Positions 1 through 12,628 of a stretch of 64,000 nt of DNA are shown in pieces. Origin of the DNA: Flaccisagitta enflata (taxonomy: Eukaryota; Chaetognatha; Sagittoidea; Aphragmophora); the NCBI GenBank assembly GCA_965153355.1, contig OZ231128.1:3038001-3102000 (forward strand). Direction: 5' to 3'. Numbering within the stretch: the first letter of the stretch is position 1; each line of letters starts with the position of its first letter. The position numbers were made by a program, and so were the translations under genes. The notes under the pieces were generated by a model. The model ran no database searches, was not told where the DNA came from, and saw only the letters and a program-made list of their open reading frames with translations.

Positions 1-245
1 GCCCTTATTCCAACCTTGAGGCTCAAATCCCAACCTTGATGCCCAAATACAAGCCTCGCGACCTCCTTAACTGAGCATAATTCATCAGCCTATTCAGGGC
101 CGCTGCTCCTCTAACTGTCAGACAGTCATACGCTCACATAGGGGCAATGGGTACCGCTGACCAACTAACGCTTTTGCGACTAGGATGTATCTGTGTGGGT
201 GAGGGGGGCTATTGTACGACTTTGCCCATCGATAATATTGTAACT
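1..245 (-). mobile_element. Fragment of composite A/D element
   Basis: The 20-bp-like repeats of the TTGAGGCTCAAATCCC type and the stretch reading gggcaatgggtaccgctgac then taacgcttttgcgacta are the reverse complement of the middle of the composite elements at 11421 and 16797. The element is cut by the window edge and no hairpin end is visible. Confidence 0.6.
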
Positions 246-508
246 CGGGTTACATGTTGTTTTTTTGTCAGTAAGCTTGTTCACTGACCATTTATGAAAG
301 CGTCATTGGTATGTTTTGTTGCATTGGGCATATTATCTAGATATCACCCTGTGTAATATCTCGATAACCTCTTAAATCGTTGAAAATCTATGAAGTTTGA
401 CGACGATAGATGATTCAAACCAAAAGAGTTAAGTCGGAGATGAGGACATAGTCAAAAAAAAAGAAGAAGGAAAAAAAAAAGAAGAAAGGTGAGGAGGAAG
501 AAGGAGAA
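246..508. other. No gene seen
   Basis: AT-rich sequence ending in a purine-rich AAG/AAAG stretch (450-500). I see no exon, RNA gene or element end in it. Confidence 0.5.
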
Positions 509-665
509 CAATGCTGGATACACGGCTACCCCTGTCACATGTGGGTGGAGGTCATAAGACCATTTGGGCAGTGAAGTCAATAAGAATCATGAAATAGTGT
601 GATGAACCGATGGAAGGATGGAAGGACAAAGTGAGGTGTAAAGTCATGTAGCACGCAACTAAAAA
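509..665 (+). mobile_element. Family A element, diverged
   Basis: Starts near caatgctggatacacggcta and ends with a decayed hairpin, agtcatgtagcacgcaact, then aaaaa. The interior keeps ccatttgggcag. It is one of four diverged A copies in a row on the + strand. Confidence 0.7.
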
Positions 666-685
666 GAAGCAAATGAGGAAAAAAT

Positions 686-854
686 CAAGGCCGGATACAT
701 GGCAATCCAGTTGCGGACGGTCAGGCAGGAGCAGTAACGTGAAAACCGCTCCAAATTCAAAAATGTGACAAATGAACCAATCGACGTACTGATCAACCTA
801 CCGACCTTCTGACCGACACGGCAAGGTGTAGAGTCGTGTGTCCGCGACTGAAAA
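686..854 (+). mobile_element. Family A element (CGGAC subtype)
   Basis: Begins caaggccggatacatggc. The subterminal motif gttgcggac faces a 3' hairpin agtcgtgtgtccgcgact followed by gaaaa. A diverged GACC/AACC tract precedes the hairpin. Confidence 0.75.
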
Positions 855-917
855 TAAAGGGGGGGGGGAATGAAATAGGGTGAAGAAGAAATAAGAGTCA
901 AAGAAATAGGAGTCAAA

Positions 918-1048
918 CAAGGCTGGATAGATGTCCAATACCAGTCGGGGATGGGTGGGCATGAATCCGCGTTTTCACACTTTTCAACCTGAACATCACC
1001 AACAGACAAATGGACAAAGCTAGAGTCGCTAGTGTGCAACGAAAAAAA
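918..1048 (+). mobile_element. Family A element, short and decayed
   Basis: Begins caaggctggatagatg and ends gagtcgctagtgtgcaacg plus an A run. The hairpin is imperfect, so this is probably an old copy. Confidence 0.55.
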
Positions 1049-1179
1049 GTAGGAAAAAGATGAAATTGCAGCTTAATCACCACAAAATGTACGTCAATAT
1101 TAAATATGTTGTTTGAAAGAATGATGCCTGATGTTGCCTGGATGAAACAATGCGGGTGTCTCATTTCAAGTTTGAATAA

Positions 1180-1423
1180 AAAGGCCGTATACACGGCCAA
1201 TAAGCAGTCGCTTGTGGGTGGGCAGGGGCAGTAATGCAAATGGGCAGGGGCAGTTTGAGGGTGGGCGGGGGCTATATTTTGGCAGGGCAGGGGCAGTAAT
1301 GGTCATAAATCGCTTTTCCAGCCAATTTCGCGTTGACTGAATTTTCGCGTTACCAACCAACCAACCAACATACATACCAAGGGACACACCCTCTTATAGA
1401 GTCGCTTGGCAAGCAACTAAAAA
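1180..1423 (+). mobile_element. Family A element, GGGGCAG subtype
   Basis: Begins aaggccgtatacacggcc. The 5' motif cagtcgcttg is matched by a 3' hairpin agtcgcttggcaagcaact then aaaa. The interior has several gggcaggggcagt repeats instead of the usual body. A related copy lies at 47688-47964. Confidence 0.75.
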
Positions 1424-1469
1424 CACAGATTCATATCCCTGTGCATTGAGTGATAGATGTGTGGATGTC

Positions 1470-1770
1470 CCTTGCATGATCGCACAGCTCACTCGCTCCG
1501 CAGCACTCCATTTTGCTACATTCACTTTGCTTGTTCGCTCACTGCGCTCACGGGCCACTCAGTCGCTCGTCATGTTCACTCCCATGCATGATCGCACCGC
1601 TCACTCCGCTCACTCGCTCAGCAGCACTCCACTTTACTATATTCACTATGTTTGTTCGCTCACTGCGCTCACAGACTCGCCACGCTCATGGGCTCACAAA
1701 CTCACTTCGCTCATACCCTTGTGGGACGGTGGAAATTTATGAATATGTGTTCACGTTGGGTCCAAGATCT
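1470..1770 (+). mobile_element. Family F fragment
   Basis: Carries the family F body: alternating gctcactcgctc/gctcactgcgctc units, then cttgtgggacggtggaaatt and gaatatgtgttcacg. Both terminal inverted repeats are missing and the central block is partly duplicated, so this is a rearranged, dead copy. Confidence 0.6.
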
Positions 1771-1940
1771 TTCATAAGATCAGGGATGAGGGTAAATTTC
1801 AGGCATGTATCAACCCTGAGCGAGCTGACTTTAGGCCTGAAGGGTCAGATGACGGCCGCAGAGGCCTAGGGGAGTATCTATGTAAGCAAAGGTGGATGGC
1901 CTTTAGGGTCACTCCCTAGCAAGTAAGTGTTGATATCTCT

Positions 1941-2130
1941 TTTTTAAGTCGCGTGCATGTGACTCTACAACCCGGTTGGCCGGTCGGTTGGTCGGTCAGT
2001 CGGTTACTTTTACTTTTACTTTTACTTTTTTATGATTTTATTTCTTTGACCTCACTGCTCTTGCATAAATCGTCAAATGTGGCCCCTGCCCACCTGTACG
2101 CAACTTCGGTGGCCGTGTTTCCGGCCTGTT
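1941..2130 (-). mobile_element. Family A element
   Basis: On the - strand this runs from aggccggaaacacggcc to a hairpin whose + strand image is aagtcgcgtgcatgtgact. A GGTC/TTTTAC tract sits beside the hairpin. The end at 2121-2130 abuts a T run. Confidence 0.75.
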
Positions 2131-2182
2131 TTTTTTTTATTTTTTGAAAGAAAGGAGGTGGGAGGGTGCTTCGAAGAGGACC

Positions 2183-2447
<265 letters not shown>

Positions 2448-2918
2448 TTAACCGCCGCCACTTACATTTTCAGTCAAGTATCAACATATTTCCTGTCTAT
2501 TGTATGAGTCAGTAAGTCAATTGGTGCCTTCCAACAATAAATGCAGATTATGATTGCAACTGCCTTTGACTTATAAATGTAAGAAAAAAGCGAAAATTCG
2601 CCCGATTCATGACGTCACTTCCGGTCCCCACGCGGAGACGTAAAATTCCTTAAACAACCATTTCCATAGCTCTAACAGACCCCCAAGACACTGGTACAAT
2701 ACAAGATGGTCGGAGAATAGTTGCTTTTTTGCATATCGTCATTTCGGTACAGGCTATTCTACATCCTTTTTAGGTACCCTGTGCAAAAAATTGAGAGTGG
2801 TGTCTTTTTTTTTTATTCTAAACCCTTAAAATTGAGATATTCTCATCCTGGATCCCTGCCCGCAGAGGCCCTCACGCCCACAGTCCACAGTAATGAGTTT
2901 AACGACTGCGATTGTCGC

Positions 2919-2975
2919 GTTTGGGTGTTTGGGTGTTTGGGTGTTTGGGTGTTTTGGTGTTAGGGTGTTTGGGTG
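2919..2975. repeat. GTTTGGGT short tandem array
   Basis: Seven or so near-perfect 8-bp GTTTGGGT units, one of them changed. The array lies directly before the left end of the family G element and probably grew out of its TTTGGGTG terminus. Confidence 0.8.
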
Positions 2976-3441
2976 CTTCACATCGCAAAAGTTGTTTTTT
3001 TTATTTTCACCTTCATCTTTCTAATTTAAGATGCTTTACCATTTTTCCTTTATCTAAAATTGTTTATCTTCTGTTTTTTTAGTAAATTGTTTTGTAAGCC
3101 CAAATTTGCATAATGCAGGCTAAATCAATATATTGATATTTTTTCAATTAAATATCATCAAATTCTTTTCTTTGCAATATTGTTAATCTGCTTTTTATTT
3201 ACAGTTGATGTTCTTATATTTTTTTTTTTATCCATCATATTGTAAAGCAAATGATTATTCTTTTGGTAACAAAACTAAACGAAATTTTGCTGATTTCTGG
3301 GATTTATGAAGGACAATTAAGGCCAAATAAAAATGGAAGATGAAAGAGTATTGAAAAAAAAACTATCATTTTTTTAATTTTGCTCCTCCATATTACAAAA
3401 ATGAAGGAATACTCCCAACTTTTGCTATAAGAAGCACTCAA
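2968..3441. mobile_element. Family G MITE
   Basis: Inverted ends: gggtgcttcacatcgcaaaa at the left and ttttgctataagaagcact at the right, flanking AT-rich sequence with no transposase frame. A second copy with the same ends is at 56363-57079 and a half copy begins near 5091. Confidence 0.65.
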
Positions 3442-3617
3442 GTCAAGTGTCATGTGGGTGTCGCGTGTGGATATCGACTGAGGATTAACGACTCTATAAG
3501 AGGCTTTAACCGTTGTTCCGCCCATTGGTCTATACGTTGGTCTTTCGGTCCGTCCGTCCGTTTTTCGAGTTGAGTCGGAAATTGCAATTGCGCGCACTTG
3601 AGATGCCGCGGTTGTAA

Positions 3618-3838
<221 letters not shown>

Positions 3839-4165
3839 CCAGGGCTTGTACACCCCTGTCTTTCCAACCATATCGTGGCCCCGTGTCACTTTTTCACACT
3901 CAGTGTGGCCATTTGTGTTTCCCACGTCGGCAAGTGTCGCTTTCACGTCCTCCTATAACGCCTTAATGGAACCCATGTGGCGTGTGAACCATGGGACATT
4001 CTGGAAACGAGTCCAGACGTAAATGTCCCCTTCCCCCCCTCCCCCCCCCCCTTGAGCCCTCCTACTGCGTCTCTGCTGACTCTTGCAAATGTTTTTCCAT
4101 TATCCAAATTGATAGTTTTTTTGTACATGGTAAAGAGAACGCTGCGTGTGTCCCGCTCCCCCAAA

Positions 4166-4289
<124 letters not shown>

Positions 4290-4639
4290 TTTTTTATATT
4301 ACATGGTAAGTTTTATGAGGAAGGAATGCCACTGCTTTAAGACTTGAGAAGTACATAAGTTGAAGACCGATACTTGTCGCACTTGGTATTCATTAGTAAA
4401 CAAACTCTTACTTTTGATAGTATTCCAATTCTTGTCCTTACTTTTGATAGTATTCCATCTAGTTTCGTAACGTTTTCCGCTGATATTGATGGTGACAAAC
4501 TCATCGTCGTCATCGACGTCATCAACGTCATCCATATCTTCGTTATCGTCGTCGTCGTCGTCGTCATCGTCGTCTCCTGTGGCCAAATAGTTTTCTTCGG
4601 ATTGAATCGATTTGAGGGAATCGGAGGCCGATCTTGTTC

Positions 4640-4760
4640 GAGGTCCCGCGCCATCTAGAAATAAGTTCACAAAATTATTTTAGAAGGTCCCGCGCCATAT
4701 AGAAATAAGTTCACAAAACTATTTTAGAAGGTCCCGTGCCATCTAAAAACGAGTTTACAA
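4640..4760. repeat. Short tandem repeat, three units of about 46-50 bp
   Basis: The unit with ggtcccgcgccatctag, aaataagttcacaaaa and attttagaa occurs three times in a row with a few changes. Function unknown. Confidence 0.8.
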
Positions 4761-4872
4761 AATGATTTTTGCGCGTATCAGAGAAACCAAGTTACTTCCG
4801 GGGTTACATTCGGGGTTACATCCGGGGTAACGATATCGTCGACTTTGTTGTGGACGAAGGGTGAGGGTGGAA

Positions 4873-4994
4873 CAAGGCCAAGTAGGCCAATAAGGTGCGA
4901 CGTGTGGATCGTCGAACGAATGCGTTACCCGACAGACAGACCAACAGACCAACGGACACAGCCAGTTATAGAGGTGCTTTGTCGCACCTAAAAA
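4873..4994 (+). mobile_element. Family B element
   Basis: Starts caaggccaagtaggcc and ends with hairpin aggtgctttgtcgcacct then aaaaa. The 5' motif aggtgcgac is complementary to the hairpin's outer arm gtcgcacct. A short GACA/GACC tract lies between. About 122 bp, among the shortest copies in the window. Confidence 0.85.
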
Positions 4995-4999
4995 GCGTT

Positions 5000-5900
5000 T
5001 TCACACTCGAGCCTCACCGACAAACAATCGGACGGACAAATAGATGAACAGACGGGTGGACGGATCTTTTTGTGAAATTGTGTTGACGCATTTGGGTGCT
5101 TCACACCGGATTTTCTTCAATTTCTGTTTCCTTTTGATTAATTGTATGAGTTTTATGTAGGATGAATTGTTGCACATATCACACAGTAAAAGTTGTGTCT
5201 TACTTTTTGATGCGCTTATCTAATACGGAGATTTTAATCGAAGAACCTTTACCATTTTTTCTGAAATCTGATCTTTTCCTATTTTGATTATGTGCATGCC
5301 CTATTAAGGCCCAATTTAAAAAACACAATAGAATAGATTATTGTGCAGATTTTTTGAAAAATAATTACTATTTATTTTTTCTCTTTATAACCTTGTTAAA
5401 ATATTTCATTGATTGATTTAATTTTTGTTCTTATAAATAATTTTTTGTTATAAAAACTTTAAAAAACTATAAAATAAGTTTTTTTTAGATACAAATTAAA
5501 CAAACAAATTTTTTATACTCCTTGATTTTAAGAGCAACTGCAAAGCGCATATTAGACAAAACACCTCGTTTTACTTCTAGCGCCTAAAAATGGAGCGTGC
5601 AGATCTGAGACTGGTTCTCGCGACTTTCTGCTGCATAGCTCGGGAATTATTTTTTTTATTTTTGGTTACTTGTATTCGAGGGCTAGGAATTAAGATGGGG
5701 AATATCATACCGGAGAGCCAACCGTCAAAGGCAAGTAATTTTGACGTTGTGAGCCTTGAACTGCAACATTGAATTTTTTTCATGGCTGGTTTGGGTTAAA
5801 TGTGTTTGATTTCTGTCTCCTCCAGCGGTCAAACCATGTTTTTATTTACAAGGCAACATGTATTATCTGCCTGATCCTGGATTTTTTTCATATATCCTCC
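5000..5900. other. No gene seen; part of a G element and AT-rich DNA
   Basis: A family G left end (tttgggtgcttcacacc) lies near 5091. After it comes very AT-rich sequence to about 5560. A 60-codon frame at 5590 starting MERADLRL has no support as an exon, and the sequence before it (gcgcctaaaaa) resembles an element end. Confidence 0.5.
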
Positions 5901-6030
5901 TTTAAATAGCTAAAGCTTGGTGGAAATGTATAAAAAGTCGGAGATAAAGAAAAATGAAGATTATACAGAAACTGAAAGGAGACGACCAAAGCATCTTGCG
6001 GAAGCAACACATTCTCGCCGACGCGCCAAA

Positions 6031-6039
6031 GGTGAGAGA

Positions 6040-6092
<53 letters not shown>
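6031..6092. repeat. GA microsatellite
   Basis: About 28 GA units with a few interruptions. Confidence 0.95.
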
Positions 6093-6093
<1 letters not shown>

Positions 6094-7000
6094 CACACGG
6101 AAGGATGGACTTACAGACCAACAGACAGAAAAATGATAAAGACTAACACATAAAAAGTGACAATCAAACTTACACATTTGAAAAGCGACAATAGGGGCTA
6201 CAATAATGTCAAGATTTTGAGTTTTTACTTCTCTTTACTGCGAATGATTCAGGAGGTAGTTTGCATCATCTGTGTAGGTCATCTTATTTCTCATTTTATT
6301 TCATCTTATTTCATCTTATTTCAGAAGTCGGAAAACGTTAAGACAACAAAGCGAAGACAACGTTGCTGGACGCGACGTCTGCGTTTTTTCATCTGCAGCA
6401 ATATAGCCCAATAAGTTCGGAAGCGAAACCCAATGTGAGAGAAATACGAATTCATGTATTGCGGATCAATACCACAACGGTAAGGCGGATCATGGGCAAT
6501 GCAGTTGAATCCCGCTCTAATGGACTTCAGGGGACCAATAAATTTTATCTGTTATAGGTGGAATTCTGTTAGTCATTAAAGGAAATAAAAGAAAACAGAT
6601 TGAAGGGACTAAGAATTTTTTTTGTTATTGGCAGAATTCTGTTAAAATCGGGTCCATTGGAGCGTGGTTCAACTGTAATTAATTACATTCCCGTTGGTAC
6701 AATAATGAGGTTTTTTTGCCAGTCTACAGTCTGGATTATTCTGATTTTTAGTCTTGTAATTAAGCGTATCACAAGTCATCAGGGCAAATTCATCCTTTGG
6801 GTTATAAAGGAGAGAAAGAGAGAGAGCAAGAGCAAGAGCGAGAGCGCGAGAGAGCAAGAGAGCAAGAGACCGGGAGAGAAAAATTTTGTACCATCTTCCC
6901 TATTTGTCAGGTGCGCCGTGGTTGCAACTGGTTTGGAGAGTGCGCGTCAAGTTGTGATGCAGCATAGGATAATGGTGAATATTTCATGAGTACCAATGAC
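6093..7000. other. No gene seen
   Basis: Contains a small repeat of ctcattttatttcatcttat (6290-6325) and a GAGA/GAGC stretch (6815-6880). No conserved exon was recognised on either strand. Confidence 0.5.
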
Positions 7001-7084
7001 GGACAAACAGACAAAAAGGAGGGTGATCAGCACGCACGCATGCGCACGCAAACACACACGCACGCACACATGCACGCACGCACA

Positions 7085-7099
7085 CATGCACGCACTCAC

Positions 7100-7172
<73 letters not shown>
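7085..7172. repeat. CA microsatellite
   Basis: CA units with a CACGCA-rich left flank from 7030. Confidence 0.97.
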
Positions 7173-7175
<3 letters not shown>

Positions 7176-7436
7176 TCTGCTCGTGTGGAATATCATCACT
7201 ATTGGCGAACAGGATGATGTAGAGCGCTTTATGGTGTCACGCCATTAATGACCTCTACTGTTTACGGCGCGCACTGGCTCTTTTGCGCTTAATACTGTTC
7301 TTGATACAAGCTCATGCTCAGGCTCGATGTAGTTCTATGTATGTAGTTGATGTAGTATGTACTTCGATGTAGTTCTATGTATGTAGTTCTATGTATGTTC
7401 TATGTATTCCACGAATCTGAACTTAACTACTTAACA

Positions 7437-7596
7437 TTTTAGTCGTGCACTCGCGACTTAATAAGAGGCGTGTCCTTCCATTGGTGCGTTGGTCCGTCCA
7501 TTTGTCTGCGATCATCAAGTTGGAAAACATGAAAATTTGCCTTTTCACCCCTGCCCATCCGTTTGCGACTGTTATTAGCCGTGTATCTGGCCTTGC
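7437..7596 (-). mobile_element. Family A element
   Basis: The hairpin image agtcgtgcactcgcgact is at the left and aggccagatacacggc, read on the - strand, at the right end. The stretch cacccctgcccatccgtttg is the A-family GGGTGGGCAGG box reversed. Confidence 0.75.
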
Positions 7597-7632
7597 CTAA
7601 CAGGTAAAGTAAAGATCAGATAATGATAGAAA

Positions 7633-7874
7633 GGGCGTGTTTCTAATGCCGACAACAATCGCGTTCAATTCCGTTAATCGCGCTCACAGCAAGAATACAT
7701 GTTCAAGAATTTCTATTGTCCCACGAGGGAGTGAGAGAAGTGAGTTAGCGAGCCTGTGAATGGAGCGAGCATGCAGAGCGAAGCAAAGGTCTGCTGAGCA
7801 TGTGAGCAAACAAAAGTGGCAAGCGACCGAGTGGCCCGTTAAAAACGCGATTGTCTGTGACAAACAATGCGCCC
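7633..7874 (-). mobile_element. Family F MITE
   Basis: Inverted ends gggcgtgtttctaatg and gtgacaaacaatgcgccc. The body has cccacgagggagtgag, then gagcg-type units and gaccgagtggcccgtt. The - orientation is defined against the copy at 44475. The ends are diverged. Confidence 0.8.
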
Positions 7875-8470
7875 AGATAGAGACAGACAGACAGAGCAAA
7901 AGCGCTATGCTTAAGACAGTGACATACTGATTTGACCCACAGTGACATGCACAATTTACTTGCAATTTATTTGCATCCGTTTTAACATTGCTTTCATTAT
8001 ACAAACAGTGTACATCCAATTTCCTAACTGAAATATAAAAATGATTTACGACTCCTGTTTCTCTTTTTTCTTTGTGTTATATTAAACACTCATTATGGGG
8101 TGAAAGGGCAATTTTCGTGAATACGAGAGGCAGGGAACTGTACATGACACAGCAGCTCGTAATTCGTCCTGTTTTAAGCTGCAACAGGTAAGAACATGTG
8201 TCAAACCCAGTTAGCTAGTTGCCGTTCATTTTTTATATCAGAGAACGGTATGAGCAATTTGGATCTACGGCCATATTTTTTTGTTTTGCTCCGGGTTCCG
8301 AGGGCCCGGTGAACAAAATCCGAGATGCAAAGAGAGAAAAGATGAATATATTAATAATAAATTTCTAATTTTTTCTATCCCTTAATAAGACAATGCGATA
8401 CCACCTATGCGAGACACCCAAATGACGCATCTAAAAAGATAATCATTAGAAAGAAATAAACTTGAACCAT
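7875..8470. other. No gene seen
   Basis: Unremarkable unique-looking sequence. Near 8400 it holds gcgagacacccaaatgacgc and gacgcatctaaaaag, which look like a remnant of a family H 3' end. Confidence 0.45.
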
Positions 8471-8472
8471 AA

Positions 8473-8726
8473 CAAGGCCGGATACACGGCTACCCCAGTC
8501 GCGTGCGGGTGGGCAGGGGCCATAATAAAGTTCAGTTCATCATTTGGGCAGGAGCAGTGAGGCCAGAGACCGCAAAAACCCAAAAAAAGTAAAGTGTGAC
8601 GGACGGACGGACCGACGGACGGACCGACAGGCGGACCGACGGACGGACGGACCGACAGACAGACCGACGGACCGATGGACGGACCGACAAAGCGGGGAGT
8701 GGAGTCGCGTAGCTCGCGACTAAAAA
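8473..8726 (+). mobile_element. Family A element
   Basis: Nearly canonical copy: caaggccggatacacggc at the start, then agtcgcgtgcgggtgggcag, a second catttgggcaggagcag box, a gtaaagtgtgac box, a GACG/GACC tract of about 100 bp, and the hairpin agtcgcgtagctcgcgact followed by aaaaa. No protein is encoded. Confidence 0.9.
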
Positions 8727-8785
8727 GAGATACTGATTTGATTTTTCACCCCATACCGGTTTGTACGTCTTTTTAATATCAAAAA

Positions 8786-9858
8786 CAAGGCCAACACCTA
8801 TAAGTCGCGTGCGAGACAAAGATAACTGAATTGACCTGAATCCTTATTGTATCACTTTATTGGCTTAATCCAGACTTAAACCAGACTTAAACCAGACTTA
8901 AACCAGACTTAAACCAGACTAAAACCAGACTTAAACCTGACTTAAACCAGACTAAAACCAGACTAAAACCAGACTAAAACCAGACTAAAACCAGACTAAA
9001 ACCAGACTAAAACCAGACTAAAACCAGACATAAACCAGACTTAAACCAAACTTAAACCAGACTTAAACCAGACTTAAACCAGACTTAAACCAGACTTAAA
9101 CCAGACTTAGACCAGACTAAGACCAGACTTAGACCAGACTTAGACCAGACTTAGACCAGATATAGACCAGACTTAGACCAGACTTAGACCAGACTTAGAC
9201 CAGACTTAGACCAGACTTAGACCAGACTTAGACCAGACTTAGACCAGACTTAGACCAGGCTTAGACCAGACTTAGACCAGACTTAGACCAGACTTAGACC
9301 AGACTTAGACCAGACTTAGACAAGACTTAGACCAGACTTAGACCAGACTTAGACCAGACTTAGTCCAGACTTAGTCCAGACTTAGACCAGACTTAGTCCA
9401 GACTTAGACCAGACTTAGACCAGACTTAGACCAGACTTAGACCAGACTTAGACCAGACTTTGACCAGACTTAGACCAGACTTAGATCAGACTTAGATCAG
9501 ACTTAGAACAGACTTAGACCAGACTTAGACCAGACTTAGACCAGACTTAGACCAGACTTAGACCAGACTTAGATCAGACTTAGATCAGACTTAGAACAGA
9601 CTTAGACCAGACTTAGACCAGACTTAGACCAGACTTAGACCAGACTTAGACCAGACCTAGACCAGACTTAGACCAGACTTAGACCAGACTTAGACCAGAC
9701 TTAGACCAGACTTAGACCAGACTTAGACCAGACTTAATAAAACTCCAGATAACCGAAAATGCCAAAAAACGACGCAAAAAAGCAAAGCAGTATGGACCGA
9801 CCGACCGACGGACCGACGGAGCGGGTTGTAGAGTCGCGTGCACGCGACTAAAAAAAAA
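8786..9858 (+). mobile_element. Family E element carrying a minisatellite
   Basis: Starts caaggccaacacctataagt with subterminal motif agtcgcgtgcgagac. It ends with a GACC/GACG tract, gagcgggttgtagagtcgcg and a hairpin agtcgcgtgcacgcgact then an A run. Nearly the whole interior is the 11-bp array listed separately. Related copies with unrelated interiors lie at 25932, 50093 and 54266. Confidence 0.85.
8868..9735 (+). repeat. 11-bp minisatellite (CCAGACTTAGA type)
   Basis: Roughly 78 tandem units of 11 bp. Variants are sorted by position: ACTTAAACCAG at the left, then ACTAAAACCAG, again ACTTAAACCAG, then ACTTAGACCAG for the remaining two thirds. A block with ATCAG, ATCAG, AACAG variants appears twice (about 9480 and 9570), showing multi-unit duplication. 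There are no spacers, so it is not CRISPR. Confidence 0.95.
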
Positions 9859-10036
9859 ACAAACAAAAAAAAAAGCACCTAGATGATCACCCGTAGCTGA
9901 TATTCTATTCTTTTTTCAAAGTTGTACCTGGGTTCTTCTCCGTTAATATCTCTTGAATCGTCATTGTATATTCCAAATCGTATCAACAAGAAAATCGGTC
10001 TGTTGGAATGGTAACTCGTCTGAAAGACATGGAAAG

Positions 10037-10248
<212 letters not shown>

Positions 10249-10306
10249 AAATAGAGATTAAGAGGGCAAAAACCATTTGCAAATAAATCCAGCATGTTGA
10301 ACCAAA

Positions 10307-10576
10307 CTAGGCCGGATACACGTCCAGACAGTCGCGGACGGTTGGGCAGGAGCAATAATGCGAAAACGGCCCGGAAATTTAAAAATGTGACGGATGGACG
10401 GATGGACGGACGGACGGACGGATGGACGGATGGACGGACGGACGGACGGACGGACGGACGGACGGACGGACGGACGGACGGACGGACGGACGGACAGACG
10501 GACGGATGGACGGACGGACGGATGGACGGACCGACTGACACGGTAAGGTGTAGAGTCGCGTGTCCGCGACTAAAAA
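10307..10576 (+). mobile_element. Family A element (CGGAC subtype)
   Basis: 5' motif agtcgcggac, 3' hairpin agtcgcgtgtccgcgact then aaaaa. A (GACG/GATG)n tract fills 10390-10535. The 5' motif and the hairpin arm share the same change relative to the CGTGC subtype. Confidence 0.88.
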
Positions 10577-10752
10577 GTTGGACGGTTGCCGGTCGCGGTT
10601 TGCGTGACGAATCAAATATTTTTGTTGCGAGTTTTAACTTTTTTTTTCATCAAATTGGAATCATGATTCTTAGTCTTAGAGTTTGGGATCAAAGTTGCAG
10701 TTGTACGCACGGAGTCGTAAGCAGAGGAAAGGTTAAGAACGACGGAATAACG

Positions 10753-11290
<538 letters not shown>

Positions 11291-11763
11291 AACAACAGCA
11301 ACAGCGAAAACGAGAACAACGTCGACAACAACAGCAACAACAATCCTTATTGCAGCCACGACGATTATCTCCATGGGAGGCGCTTTGACGTTTTAGTGAT
11401 GTAAGCGCTCTTTTATTATACAAGGCCGGATACACGGCTACCCCAATCGCGTGCGGGTGGGCAGGAGCAGTGCTGGAGAAGGTCACAAGAGCATTTGGGC
11501 AGGAGCAGTAGTTTCAAAAAGCTCAAAAACGCCAAAAAAGTAAATAGTCGCAAGAGCGTCAGATGGTCATGGTCAGCGGTACCCGTTGCCCCTAATCATG
11601 TTGATGAAGATGTGTGGTGGTGAGAGGGGCAGCGGCCCCAAAGGGGCCGATGACCTATGCTGAGTCAGTAAAAGTTAGGTAGCAAAAGCAAGTCAGGTGT
11701 CATATTAAACATACAGTGTGTCTTATTAGAGGGTACACATTGGTGTCACTCAGCTGTAGCTAA

Positions 11764-12115
11764 GATTTTGGCCTTGAGCCTCGAGGCTGAGATTTGAGCC
11801 TCCAGGCTGAGATTTGAGCCGCGAGGCTGATATTTGAGCCGCGAGGCGGATATTTGAGCCGCGAGGCTGAGATTTGAGCCTTGAGGCTGAGATTTGAACC
11901 TCAAGGCAGATATCTGAGCCTCAAGGCTGAGATTTGAAATTTGAGATTTGAGATTTGAAATTTGAGCCTCAAGGGAATTGAGCCCTGAGCTTGGTATTTG
12001 AGACTTAAAACATGGGATTTTAGCCTCAAAACTGTGATGTAAGTCTTGAGGTTGAGATTCGTGCCTCCGTGCTAGAAATTTGAGCCTCAAACCTGGGATT
12101 TGGGCTTCAAGTATA
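11764..12115 (+). repeat. About 21-bp minisatellite inside the composite element
   Basis: Degenerate units of the form GATTTGAGCCTCGAGGCTGA. The core GCCTCRAGGC is a short palindrome. Related units occur at 1-60, 17090-17410, 32890-32950 and 33330-33410. Confidence 0.85.
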
Positions 12116-12270
12116 TTTATGAGCATAAGCGCTTGTATATGAGCCTTGAGAACCCGGGGGGGGGGACGGAGGAGAAGAAGGATGGGAAGGAGAAGAAGGA
12201 GGAGAATATCTACCACATGTGTGAAAGCATAGGTCATCGGCCCCTTTGGGGCCGCTGCCCAAAAGGAGAC

Positions 12271-12628
12271 CGACCGACTGACTGACTGACTGACTGACTG
12301 ACTGACTGACTGACTGACTGACTGACTGACTGACTGACTGACTGACCGACCGACTGACCGACCGACTGACCGACCGATTGACCGACCGACCGACCGACCG
12401 ACCGACCGACCGACCGACCGACCGACCGACCGACCGACCGACCGACCGACCGACCGACCGACCGACCGACCGACCGACCGACCGACCGACCGACCGACCG
12501 ACCGACCGACCGACCGACCGACCGACCGACCGACCGACCGACCGACCGACCGACCGACCGACCGACCGACCGACCGACCGACCGACCGACCGACCGACCG
12601 ACCGACCGACCGACCGACCGACCGATGG
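12271..12628 (+). repeat. GACT to GACC tetranucleotide array
   Basis: GACT units from 12271 to about 12345, a short mixed zone, then about 65 uninterrupted GACC units. It lies directly 5' of the element's 3' hairpin and is the longest such tract in the window. Confidence 0.97.

Noticed and set aside
5590-5772. 60-codon frame MERADLRLVL... with a hydrophobic stretch
   Set aside because: No splice context or family signature, and it begins directly after an element-like gcgcctaaaaa end.
8868-9735. Regular 11-bp repeats resembling a CRISPR array at first sight
   Set aside because: Units are contiguous with no unique spacers, the host is a eukaryote, and the array lies inside a transposon.
10307-10576. 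Family A elements as SINEs
   Set aside because: No tRNA-, 5S- or 7SL-like head with A and B boxes could be found. The paired 5' motif and 3' hairpin fit rolling-circle type elements better.
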